The position numbers and the translations under genes were made by a program. Below the pieces are notes generated by a model. It saw nothing but the letters and a program-made list of their open reading frames with translations, did no database searches and had not been told where the DNA came from. This document shows positions 45,530-53,369 of a stretch of 64,000 bases of DNA, one piece after another; within the stretch, counting starts at the first letter, position 1; each line of letters begins with the position of its first letter. The stretch comes from Niabella sp. (GTDB taxonomy: Bacteria; Bacteroidota; Bacteroidia; Chitinophagales; Chitinophagaceae): the NCBI GenBank assembly GCA_027493055.1, contig JAPUDO010000019.1, positions 49,839 through 113,838 of the forward strand. The letters run 5' to 3'.

Positions 45530-45826
45530 TTAGTCAATCAGCCGGAAGGAGAAAAACATAGTGATGAAAAACAGGATCACCAATCCTATCAGAAATAAAA
45601 TGCTGGCTATGCGTTCCAGCAAAAGGCCCCTCCTGCTCTGGCGGTTCAGTGATAAAAAAGACAACAGTGCAGCACTCATAAAAAATACCATCGCCACACT
45701 CGAAAGCTCATCTATTAATGTCAAAGAAGATTTACTAAAAAACCGTAGCGATGTTATTACAAGAAAACAGATACCAATAAGGTTGGACGAAGCGTTAAGC
45801 ACATGTGGAGAACGGGGTTCTTTCAT
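45530..45826 (-). CDS. Small integral membrane protein, unknown
   Basis: 98 residues from ATG 45826. Three membrane helices: about 14-32 (LIGICFLVITSLRFF), 39-56 (VAMVFFMSAALLSFL) and 72-95 (ASILFLIGLVILFFITMFFSF), with a basic loop RQSRRG between the last two. Family not recognised. It lies 50 bases downstream of the ion-channel gene on the same strand, so co-expression and perhaps a membrane partnership are possible. Confidence 0.7.
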   Translation of the reverse strand: MKEPRSPHVLNASSNLIGICFLVITSLRFFSKSSLTLIDELSSVAMVFFMSAALLSFLSLNRQSRRGLLLERIASILFLIGLVILFFITMFFSFRLID

Positions 45827-45876
45827 TCGTTTAAAATTTTGATGCTTTATTTTAAAAATACTTTCAAAGGGAACAG

Positions 45877-46770
45877 TTAAATATCTGCTTTTCCCGTTTT
45901 GAGCGGGGCACCGCATTTTTTACAAAATAAAGCATCCGAGGCATGGTTCTTATTGCCGCAATTGCTGCACGCGCGGTCATCATTTTCCATATCTCTGTAC
46001 CTGGAAACCAACGAAGCCGACATAATACCTGTGGGCACCGCTATGATGGCATAACCCAGGATCATGATAAACGAGGCAATTATTTTGCCTATGGCTGTCA
46101 TCGGTGCCACATCGCCATAGCCAACTGTGGTAATGGTAACAATGGCCCAGTAAATACTTTGGGGAATACTGTGAAAGCCCGGGTTATGCTTGTACTCAAT
46201 CACATACATTAATGACCCCAGGAAAACCGTCAGCAATACAATAAAAAAAAGAAATACCAGGATCTTGCTAAAGCTGCGCAACAGCGCAAACATCATATAC
46301 CGGCTTTCATCCAGCAGGCGCACCATACGGAAAATACGGAATACCCGCAGCAGGCGGAAAGACCGGATGATCATGAGCATGTGCCAGTTGGGCAGTATAA
46401 AATCCAGGTAAGAAGGAAGGATGGCCAGGAAATCAATAACGCCATAAAAGCTACCCGCATACCTTTTTGCCTCCCGCACACAATACAGCCGCAGCAGATA
46501 TTCTATGGTGAAAACCACCAGGAAAACATAATCGAGGATATGAAAAACCTTTTGATAAGCAATGGCTATAGACTCTACACTTTCCAGTATCAACAATATA
46601 ATATTGACAAGGATAAGTATAAACAGCCCGACATCGAAGAGTTTTCCCGCAGGCGTGCTGCTTTGAAAAATGGTTACATACAGCCAATGCCTGAAGCCCT
46701 CTTTTTCTTCAGGAGCATTTTGGTCCTGCAATACATCATGTTTGTCGGGTATGAGTCGGAAAAGAGACAT
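45877..46770 (-). CDS. Voltage-gated potassium channel-like ion transporter with C-terminal zinc ribbon
   Basis: About 297 residues. Six membrane helices with an S4-like Arg array (IIRSFRLLRVFRIFRMVRLL) and the selectivity filter TITTVGYGDV between S5 and S6. The cytoplasmic end carries two CxxC pairs (CSNCGNKNHASDALFCKKCG), a zinc ribbon rather than an RCK domain. ATG 46770 fits the family start; ATG 46827 would add a hydrophobic leader. It conducts K+ across the inner membrane. Confidence 0.9.
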   Translation of the reverse strand: MSLFRLIPDKHDVLQDQNAPEEKEGFRHWLYVTIFQSSTPAGKLFDVGLFILILVNIILLILESVESIAIAYQKVFHILDYVFLVVFTIEYLLRLYCVREAKRYAGSFYGVIDFLAILPSYLDFILPNWHMLMIIRSFRLLRVFRIFRMVRLLDESRYMMFALLRSFSKILVFLFFIVLLTVFLGSLMYVIEYKHNPGFHSIPQSIYWAIVTITTVGYGDVAPMTAIGKIIASFIMILGYAIIAVPTGIMSASLVSRYRDMENDDRACSNCGNKNHASDALFCKKCGAPLKTGKADI

Positions 46771-47135
46771 CAACCAAAGTAAAATTAAAAAACGGAAAAT
46801 GGAAATATTTATAAAGGATTTGAGCATCCGGAACAGAAAAACGGTCTCAAAGTAAGGTGGTTATAGCTTTTGCTTATACCGGTTATACACAGGCCTGGAG
46901 GCCTGCGTAATAATAAGCCGGTATCAATTTTATTTAAATAAATACCACGTGGTTTGTGTGACACAAACCATGGCAGCGCCTCGGGCAGTGTCTGCACTGC
47001 CCGGAAAAGTGTTGGTAAATCTATAATGATAGTTTTGATGCCCGTTCATTATAAGACATAGATGCTTCTAACTAAACAAAAACCTCACAGTTTCAGTACC
47101 TGTGAGGTTTAGAAATTTATTTTGCGCTGCAATAT
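46771..47135. other. 365-bp gap with a tandem array of perfect hairpins
   Basis: Three perfect stem-loops: CAGGCC-TGGA-GGCCTG (46890-46905), GGTTTGTG-TGA-CACAAACC (46951-46969) and CGGGCAGTG-TCTG-CACTGCCCG (46982-47003), followed by the alaS terminator. No gene. The first nearly repeats 11541-11559. Confidence 0.75.
47074..47109 (-). terminator. Intrinsic terminator of alaS
   Basis: Perfect 10-bp stem AACCTCACAG (47081-47090) / CTGTGAGGTT (47100-47109); on the minus strand it ends in a U-rich run. It lies 27 bases after the alaS stop codon. Confidence 0.85.
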
Positions 47136-49841
47136 TTATAATAAATTTTTGACGGTTTCTATCACTTTCAGCAAATTGCCGGCATCCTGGCCACCGGCAG
47201 TAGCCAGTGTTTTTTGGCCGCCGCCACCGCCCTTAATTAACGGGGCAACGTGCTGTTTAATGATCTGGCCGGCGTCAAGACCTTTTGCCGCCACCACATT
47301 TTCCGCAATGCTTACCGCCACAAACGGCTTGCCCCCGATGTTGGCACAAAGCACCACTGCAAAATCTTTCAGGTGGTTTCTCAGGTCTGCACAAAGTTTC
47401 TTCAGCGCATCGGCATTGCTTACTTCCACTATATCTCCTATAAAGTTCACCTGGTTAATGATCTCGTCTTTATGCAACAGTCCATTACGGATGCCTACCA
47501 GCTCACGGGCCTCCAGGCGCTCTACATGCTTTTCAAGCGCTGCTTTCTCCGTTATAAGCTTTTCCACAGCTTTTATGGGGTCATTGGTTTTTAATAATTC
47601 ATTTAACGCTTTATTCTGGTTCAGGCGCTCATACATATACTGCAATGCCGCCGGCCCCGTAAGCGCTTCAATACGGCGCACGCCTGCTGCAACGGCTGAT
47701 TCGCCGGTAATGACAAACAGGCCAATCATCCCGGTATGCAGCACGTGGGTACCACCGCAAAGCTCCACACTAAAAGGAATTGCTTCCGCTTCTCTGCTCC
47801 CGGGGGAGAAAGTGTCCCGCACTGACGGAACGGATGAAGGCTGGGAATCAATGGTAACCACTCTTACCACATCACCATATTTTTCGCCAAATAAAGCCAT
47901 CGCTCCCAATTTGAGCGCTTCCTCTTTGGGCATTTCCCTGATTGTCACCGGCAGGTTTTCCCTGATCTTATCATTTACAATACGCTCCACCTGGCGCAGC
48001 TCATCATCTGTAATTTTTGCAAAATGCGATACGTCAAAACGCAGCACATCCGGAGAAACCAGCGAGCCCTTCTGATTTACATGCACTCCCAGCACCTGCT
48101 TTAAGGCCGCATGTAATAAGTGCGTTGCGGTGTGATTGTAAGTGGTGTACACCCTTTTTTCCGTATCCACAATGGCTCTTAAAGGCTGATCAATATTTCC
48201 GGGAAGCCTGTCCGTAAAATGTATGATCAGGTCATTCTCCTTCTTTGTATCAGTAATCATTAATTCTTCATCATTAATGATTAATTTCCCTTTATCCCCT
48301 ACCTGCCCGCCGCTTTCAGCATAAAAAGGCGTTTTTTCCAGAACCAGCTGGTACTGCTCTTTACCTTTTGCTGAAACCTTGCGGTACCTGGTTACCCTGG
48401 TGCCTGTGTTCAGGTCTTCGTATCCTACAAATTGGGAAGGCACCTCTTCTCCCACCAAAATCCAGTCTTCAGTATCCACGGCCGTTGCAGCACGGGAGCG
48501 TTCTTTCTGCTGTTTCATTTCGGCCTCAAAACCCTCCTCGTCTACAGTAAGATTATTTTCAGACGCAATCAGCCGGGTAAGATCTGCCGGGAAACCATAA
48601 GTATCATACAGCTCAAAAGCATCTTTTCCATTTATATGGCCTCCACTTGCTGACTTAATGATATCATCAATTCTCTTTAACCCTTTTTCCAAGGTGCGCA
48701 GGAAGGAATCTTCCTCTTCCTTAATCACTTTTGTAACAAAAGCTTCCTGCTGCTTTAATTCGGGGAATACCTGCTCAAACTGGGCTGCTATTACCGGTAC
48801 CAACTGACTGAGTAAAGGCTGCTTATAATCTAAATAAGAGTAATAATACCGAACAGCACGACGTAAAATACGTCGGATCACATAGCCCGCTCCTGTATTG
48901 GACGGTAACTGCCCGTCGGCAATAGTAAAGCTGATGGCACGTATATGATCTGCCAGAACACGGAAGGCGACAGCCTCCCCCCAACCCCCTCCGAGGAAGG
49001 GGGAGCTAACGGCCGCAGCATTATATTTCCGCCCCGTTATCTTTTCCACTTCTGCTATAGTACCTGTAAAAACATCGGTATCATAGTTGCTGGTTTTGCC
49101 CTGCAATACGCGAACCAGCCGTTCAAAACCCATACCGGTGTCTACGTGCCTGGCAGGCAGTGGCTCCAGGCTGCCGTCTTTTTTCCTGTTGAACTGGATA
49201 AATACATTATTCCATATTTCTATTACCTGCGGATGATCAGCATTTACAAGTGTTTTGCCATCAACAGCCGCTCTTTCTTCAGCCGGGCGGCAGTCTATAT
49301 GTATCTCTGAACAGGGGCCGCAGGGGCCGGTATCGCCCATCTCCCAGAAATTATCTTTTTTATTTCCTTTCAGGATCCTTTCAGGATTTATCCATTTCGC
49401 CCATTCATTGTAGGCTTCCTGGTCAAAAGGCAGGCCTTCTTTTTCATCTCCTTCAAAAACAGTTACATACAGGCGGTCTTTATCAATTTTGTAAACTGAT
49501 GTAAGCAATTCCCAGCTCCACTCAATGGCTTCTTTTTTAAAGTAATCCCCAAAGCTCCAGTTACCCAGCATTTCAAACATGGTATGGTGATAAGTATCCA
49601 CGCCTACTTCTTCCAGGTCGTTATGTTTACCGCTTACGCGCAGGCACTTTTGGGTATCGGCTACACGGGAGTACGGACTTTGCTTATTGCCCAGGAAATA
49701 GTCCTTGAACTGGTTCATGCCCGCATTGGTGAACATAAGCGTAGGGTCGTTCTTTATAACAATAGGTGCGGAAGGAACTATATGGTGGCCTTTGCTTTTA
49801 AAAAAATCAAGAAACTGCTGTCTTATTTCACTGCTGGTCAT
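47136..49841 (-). CDS. alaS: Alanine-tRNA ligase
   Basis: 901 residues, slightly longer than usual. The class II core begins IRQQFLDFFKSKGHHIVPSAPI; the editing domain has HTATHLLHAAL and the metal motif CGGTHV; the C-Ala domain ends in GGGGGQKTLATAGG. Between ITGRKYN and FRVLADHIRAISF there are about ten extra residues (VSSPFLGGGWGEA) that coincide with a palindromic repeat in the DNA. The insert sits near the end of the aminoacylation domain. The gene has its own promoter and terminator. Confidence 0.97.
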   Translation of the reverse strand: MTSSEIRQQFLDFFKSKGHHIVPSAPIVIKNDPTLMFTNAGMNQFKDYFLGNKQSPYSRVADTQKCLRVSGKHNDLEEVGVDTYHHTMFEMLGNWSFGDYFKKEAIEWSWELLTSVYKIDKDRLYVTVFEGDEKEGLPFDQEAYNEWAKWINPERILKGNKKDNFWEMGDTGPCGPCSEIHIDCRPAEERAAVDGKTLVNADHPQVIEIWNNVFIQFNRKKDGSLEPLPARHVDTGMGFERLVRVLQGKTSNYDTDVFTGTIAEVEKITGRKYNAAAVSSPFLGGGWGEAVAFRVLADHIRAISFTIADGQLPSNTGAGYVIRRILRRAVRYYYSYLDYKQPLLSQLVPVIAAQFEQVFPELKQQEAFVTKVIKEEEDSFLRTLEKGLKRIDDIIKSASGGHINGKDAFELYDTYGFPADLTRLIASENNLTVDEEGFEAEMKQQKERSRAATAVDTEDWILVGEEVPSQFVGYEDLNTGTRVTRYRKVSAKGKEQYQLVLEKTPFYAESGGQVGDKGKLIINDEELMITDTKKENDLIIHFTDRLPGNIDQPLRAIVDTEKRVYTTYNHTATHLLHAALKQVLGVHVNQKGSLVSPDVLRFDVSHFAKITDDELRQVERIVNDKIRENLPVTIREMPKEEALKLGAMALFGEKYGDVVRVVTIDSQPSSVPSVRDTFSPGSREAEAIPFSVELCGGTHVLHTGMIGLFVITGESAVAAGVRRIEALTGPAALQYMYERLNQNKALNELLKTNDPIKAVEKLITEKAALEKHVERLEARELVGIRNGLLHKDEIINQVNFIGDIVEVSNADALKKLCADLRNHLKDFAVVLCANIGGKPFVAVSIAENVVAAKGLDAGQIIKQHVAPLIKGGGGGQKTLATAGGQDAGNLLKVIETVKNLL
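48972..49006. repeat. Palindromic repeat inserted in frame in alaS
   Basis: The 35-bp stretch reads AGCCTCCCCCC...AAGGGGGAGCT on the plus strand, with an inner CCCCCT/AGGGGG pair around CCGAGGA. It has the form of a G/C-rich intergenic repeat, is far more G-C-skewed than flanking coding DNA, and encodes extra residues absent from typical AlaRS. Confidence 0.7.
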
Positions 49842-50189
49842 TGTATTATTTTAAGGGCTGCAAAGATAGAGAGAAGTAAGCAAGACGGAAAGTCTGAAAG
49901 TCGGGAAAGTCCGGGGTCCGAAGTCGTTGCAGCGATGCTAGTTACCGGATTGCTGGTTTGTCGTACATCGTACACCTAATATCGTACATGCATAGCCAGA
50001 AACCTGTAACCGTCCACATATCTCCGGTCTTCCAACATCGGGCATCAACTTTGGTCTTCTGACCTCCGACTTTCCGACCTTCCGACCCCTGACTTTATTA
50101 TTTACCGCTCATCCAAAAACGATATGCACTATTTAACCAAATCATTAAATTCGTGGTTTCACATAACAAAACACCCCCAAATTAAACGT
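49842..50189. repeat. 348-bp divergent gap with inverted word arrays
   Basis: The left part (49884-49930) is made of AAAGTC/GGTCCG words, the right part (50054-50097) of their complements (CTTTCCGACC, CCGACCCCTGAC), so the region could fold into a large imperfect hairpin. Between them lies a 28-bp GTAC-rich repeat copy (49962-49989). The alaS -7 box is at the left end. Confidence 0.6.
49861..49868 (-). promoter_or_regulatory. -7 promoter box of alaS
   Basis: Minus-strand TATCTTTG, exact TAnnTTTG match, 19 bases before the alaS ATG. No clear -33 box. Confidence 0.55.
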
Positions 50190-52736
50190 ATGCAAAGAAT
50201 TTTGACTGTTTTTTTCCTGGTGCTGATGGCATTCCAGGTTTCCGTATCTACAGCCCAAAGAAAGAGTAAAAAAAATCAGCCGGCACCGGTGCCTGCCGCC
50301 ATAACTGATACTACTAAAAAAGCGGTTGTTGGTCCTCCCGGCCAGCCTAAACCGTACAAGGACGTGATTACCGGTAAGGCCGTTACAACAAAAGGCATGT
50401 TTACATTGCACAAAATTGATGACAAATATTTTTTTGAGATACCTGACAACCTGTTTGAGCGTGATATATTAGTGGTAGCACGCCTTTCAAAAGCTGCTGC
50501 CGGCTTCAGGACCGGCGCCAGCTACGCAGGAGACCAGATCAACTCCAATACGATCCGTTTTGAAAAAGGCCCTAATAACAGGATCTATTTAAAGCGCACT
50601 TCGTTCCGGGAAATTGGCCGAGACAGTACAGATGGCATGTACCATAATGTGATGAACAGCAATATTCAGCCTATTGGCGCTTCCTTTGAAGTAAAAGCCT
50701 GGGCGCCCGGCAATAACGGTGCTGTCATTGAAGTAACGGACTACATGAATGGAGATAACGATTACTTTTTCTTTTCGCCGGTTATTAAAAAGATGCTGGG
50801 AATAGGCGCCATCCAATCTGATAAATCATACATTTTGCAGGCTAAGGCATTTCCGGCCAACATGGAAATAAGAACAGTTAAAACATATATGTACACGCCG
50901 GTAACTCCTCCCGGCACGCCTCCTAATCCCTACACCGTGAGCACCCCACTTACATTTGAGCTGAACACCTCTATGGTACTGCTGCCAAAAGTGCCTATGC
51001 AGCCCCGTTATTTTGATGACAGGGTGGGTTATTTTACTACGCAAACGATCACCGATTTTGACGTAAACCCACAGGGCATTGACCAGTACCGCTACATTGC
51101 CCGTTACAGGCTGGAACCTAAAGACGAGGATATTGAAAAATATAAACGTGGTGAGCTGGTAGAACCTAAAAAACAGATCGTTTACTATATTGATCCTACT
51201 ACGCCCAAAAAATGGGTGCCTTACCTGATACAGGGTATAAACGACTGGCAGGTTGCTTTTGAAAAAGCAGGCTTTAAAAATGCCATTGTAGGAAAAACAG
51301 CTCCCTCCTATGAAGAAGACAGCACTTTCAGCCTGGAAGATGCCCGCCACAGCGCCGTTATTTATAAGCCCTCTGATATTCCTAATGCCAGCGGCCCTAA
51401 TATACATGATCCCCGCAGCGGTGAGATCATGGAAAGCCATATCAACTGGTACCATAATGTTATGAGCCTGGTACGTAACTGGTATATGATCCAAACGGCA
51501 GCCGTTGATCCCAAAGCACGAAAACTGGAGTTTGATGATGAGCTCATGGGGCAGCTGATCCGCTTTGTAAGCAGCCACGAAGTGGGGCATACACTGGGGC
51601 TGAGGCACAATTTCGGCTCTTCTTCTACCGTTCCTGTAGAAAAATTAAGGGACAAGGCCTGGGTGGAAGCCAACGGGCATACACCTTCTATCATGGACTA
51701 TGCACGCTTTAATTACGTGGCGCAGCCTGAAGACAATATTTCGGAAAAGGGACTGTTTCCCCGTATCGGCGATTATGATACCTGGGCCATTGAGTGGGGT
51801 TACCGCTGGTATCCCGAAGCTAAAAACGCCGACCAGGAAGTGCCGCTGCTGAATAAGATCACCATGAATAAGTTACAAAACCCACGCCTCTGGTGGGGCG
51901 ATGGCGAGGGCTACCGCGATGACCCCAGAAGCCAGACCGAAGACCTGGGCGATAATGCAATGAAGGCCGGCAACTACGGTATCAAAAACCTGAAAAGGAT
52001 TATTGAAAATATTCCCCAATATACGCATCAAAGCAATAAGGATTTTACCAGCCTGGGGACGATTTATGGCGAAATTGCGGGCCAGTTCAGGAGATATACC
52101 GGACACGTAACCGGAAATATAGGGGGATTGGAGCGTACTCCTAAACGCATTGAGCAAAAGGGACCCGTATACCAGTTCACGCCCAAATCAAAGCAGAAGG
52201 AAGCAATGAGCTGGCTGCAAACCAATGTTTTTGCTACACCCACCTGGCTTCTTAAACAAAATTACGCCGCACTAACCGGTCAAAACCCGTTGTCTATCCT
52301 GGCCTGGGTTCAGGACAGGGCCTTATCGGGCCTGGTTGATGCAGGTACTCTATACAGGTTAAGCAGGTTTGAGGCTGAAGAGGGTTCCAAAGCCTATAGC
52401 CCCAATGAAATGCTGGGAGACTTAAGAAAATCAGTGTTTTCTGAACTGGCTTCCCGAAAGGCAATTGACTTATACCGCAGGCAATTGCAAAAATCCCTGG
52501 TGGAAAAACTGATAACGCTGTCTGTTCCTCCAAAATCCAACCAGGAAGCTGCAAACAAAGCGGGCAGCAGCTATGTTAACCCAGCCACCATTGATGTGGT
52601 ATCAGTAGTGAAAGGCCAGCTGCGCATCCTTGCCGGGGAGATTCGCAGCGCAGCTAACAGCTACAGCGATGCAGCCTCTAAAAATCATTTACTGGATTTA
52701 CAGGACAGGATCAAAATGGCGCTTGATCCAAAATAA
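50190..52736 (+). CDS. Secreted zinc-dependent metalloprotease (DUF5117/DUF5118 type)
   Basis: 848 residues from ATG 50190, with signal peptide (to about residue 23, STA). N-terminal DUF5118/DUF5117 beta regions (about 60-400) precede a metzincin-like domain with HEVGHTLGLRHNFG (three zinc His) and the Met-turn PSIMDYARFNY. The C-terminal region is helical. Such proteins are common in Bacteroidota envelopes; the substrate is unknown. It is transcribed away from alaS and ends at a strong terminator. Confidence 0.92.
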   Translation: MQRILTVFFLVLMAFQVSVSTAQRKSKKNQPAPVPAAITDTTKKAVVGPPGQPKPYKDVITGKAVTTKGMFTLHKIDDKYFFEIPDNLFERDILVVARLSKAAAGFRTGASYAGDQINSNTIRFEKGPNNRIYLKRTSFREIGRDSTDGMYHNVMNSNIQPIGASFEVKAWAPGNNGAVIEVTDYMNGDNDYFFFSPVIKKMLGIGAIQSDKSYILQAKAFPANMEIRTVKTYMYTPVTPPGTPPNPYTVSTPLTFELNTSMVLLPKVPMQPRYFDDRVGYFTTQTITDFDVNPQGIDQYRYIARYRLEPKDEDIEKYKRGELVEPKKQIVYYIDPTTPKKWVPYLIQGINDWQVAFEKAGFKNAIVGKTAPSYEEDSTFSLEDARHSAVIYKPSDIPNASGPNIHDPRSGEIMESHINWYHNVMSLVRNWYMIQTAAVDPKARKLEFDDELMGQLIRFVSSHEVGHTLGLRHNFGSSSTVPVEKLRDKAWVEANGHTPSIMDYARFNYVAQPEDNISEKGLFPRIGDYDTWAIEWGYRWYPEAKNADQEVPLLNKITMNKLQNPRLWWGDGEGYRDDPRSQTEDLGDNAMKAGNYGIKNLKRIIENIPQYTHQSNKDFTSLGTIYGEIAGQFRRYTGHVTGNIGGLERTPKRIEQKGPVYQFTPKSKQKEAMSWLQTNVFATPTWLLKQNYAALTGQNPLSILAWVQDRALSGLVDAGTLYRLSRFEAEEGSKAYSPNEMLGDLRKSVFSELASRKAIDLYRRQLQKSLVEKLITLSVPPKSNQEAANKAGSSYVNPATIDVVSVVKGQLRILAGEIRSAANSYSDAASKNHLLDLQDRIKMALDPK

Positions 52737-52863
52737 CAATAACAGATAGTGTTAAGTGTGAGTTGTCAATAGTGAATAGTCAATAATCGTGGATACATAC
52801 TCACTATTGACCATTCACTACTCATGTTAAATACAACAATTCTTAAATTAAAGTGATACTTCC

Positions 52864-52891
52864 AAAGCGGTGGGCATTCCATCGCTTTTTT
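52864..52891 (+). terminator. Intrinsic terminator of the metalloprotease gene
   Basis: Ten-pair stem AAAGCGGTGG / CCATCGCTTT with one G-U pair, loop GCATT, followed by six T. Confidence 0.85.
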
Positions 52892-53082
52892 ACGTGTTTA
52901 TTATTGTTAGGGAAGGCATCGCCGAAAGGATGTTCTACCGGATATGCATTAAGGGAAAATGTAAAATATTAAATGTGTAAACTATCAACCGTCATCTATC
53001 ATCTGTCAATTTAAACAAGTATGAAGCATCCGGTAACCAGTATCAAGCATCCAGTCACGGCTCTTTCTTACAGGTAAAACCT

Positions 53083-53191
53083 AAAAAAAAGGCCCTTCCG
53101 TAGAAACGGACTGACCTCTAACGATTGCTTGCCATATGAAAAATCTTAAAAAACGCTTTTTTGTCACCAGCCACTTCAATTCCCTCAATCA
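53083..53191 (-). ncRNA. Candidate small RNA, about 108 nt
   Basis: On the minus strand a -7 box TATATTTG (53204-53197) is followed by about 108 bases with no ORF, ending in a hairpin TCCGT-TTCT-ACGGA extended by imperfect GGtC/GgCC pairing and eight U (53090-53083). An AAAAAA-GCG-TTTTTT hairpin lies inside. I do not recognise it as 6S, SRP or tmRNA. No -33 box at normal spacing, so transcription is uncertain. Confidence 0.4.
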
Positions 53192-53333
53192 CAATACAAA
53201 TATAATACATACTTTTTTGTTTATATATACCGATTTCCCCTGTTTATAGGATGCCAAATACAGTTTTTGTTATCAAAAACCTTTATTTTACAGTAACTTA
53301 CCTGTTATTTTTAAGTTATATCTAAGGATATTC

Positions 53334-53364
53334 CTTGTTTTTTTTATTATTAAGTTTATTTTTG
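53334..53364 (+). promoter_or_regulatory. Promoter of the 53370 gene, near-leaderless
   Basis: CTTG (53334-53337), 19-base spacer, TATTTTTG (53357-53364). The ATG starts only five bases after the -7 box, so the transcript would have almost no leader. Confidence 0.65.
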
Positions 53365-53369
53365 TTTTA

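Larger units (their letters stand above)
52737..53369. other. 633-bp gap: hairpin words, terminator, candidate small RNA, promoter
   Basis: In order: a word hairpin (52770-52820, TAGTGAATAGTCAATA pairing with TATTGACCATTCACTA), the metalloprotease terminator (52864-52891), CATCCGGTAACCAGTATC-type words (about 52975-53060), a minus-strand terminator-like hairpin and promoter (53083-53204) and the promoter of the next gene (53334-53364). No protein gene. Confidence 0.65.

Noticed and set aside
47122-48075. A 317-codon plus-strand frame opposite alaS
   Set aside because: Serine- and leucine-rich shadow of the alaS coding strand, no domain, and alaS motifs on the minus strand are unequivocal.
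50826-51608. A 260-codon minus-strand frame within the metalloprotease gene
   Set aside because: The plus strand carries the zinc-binding HEVGHTLGLRH and a signal peptide, so this is a shadow.
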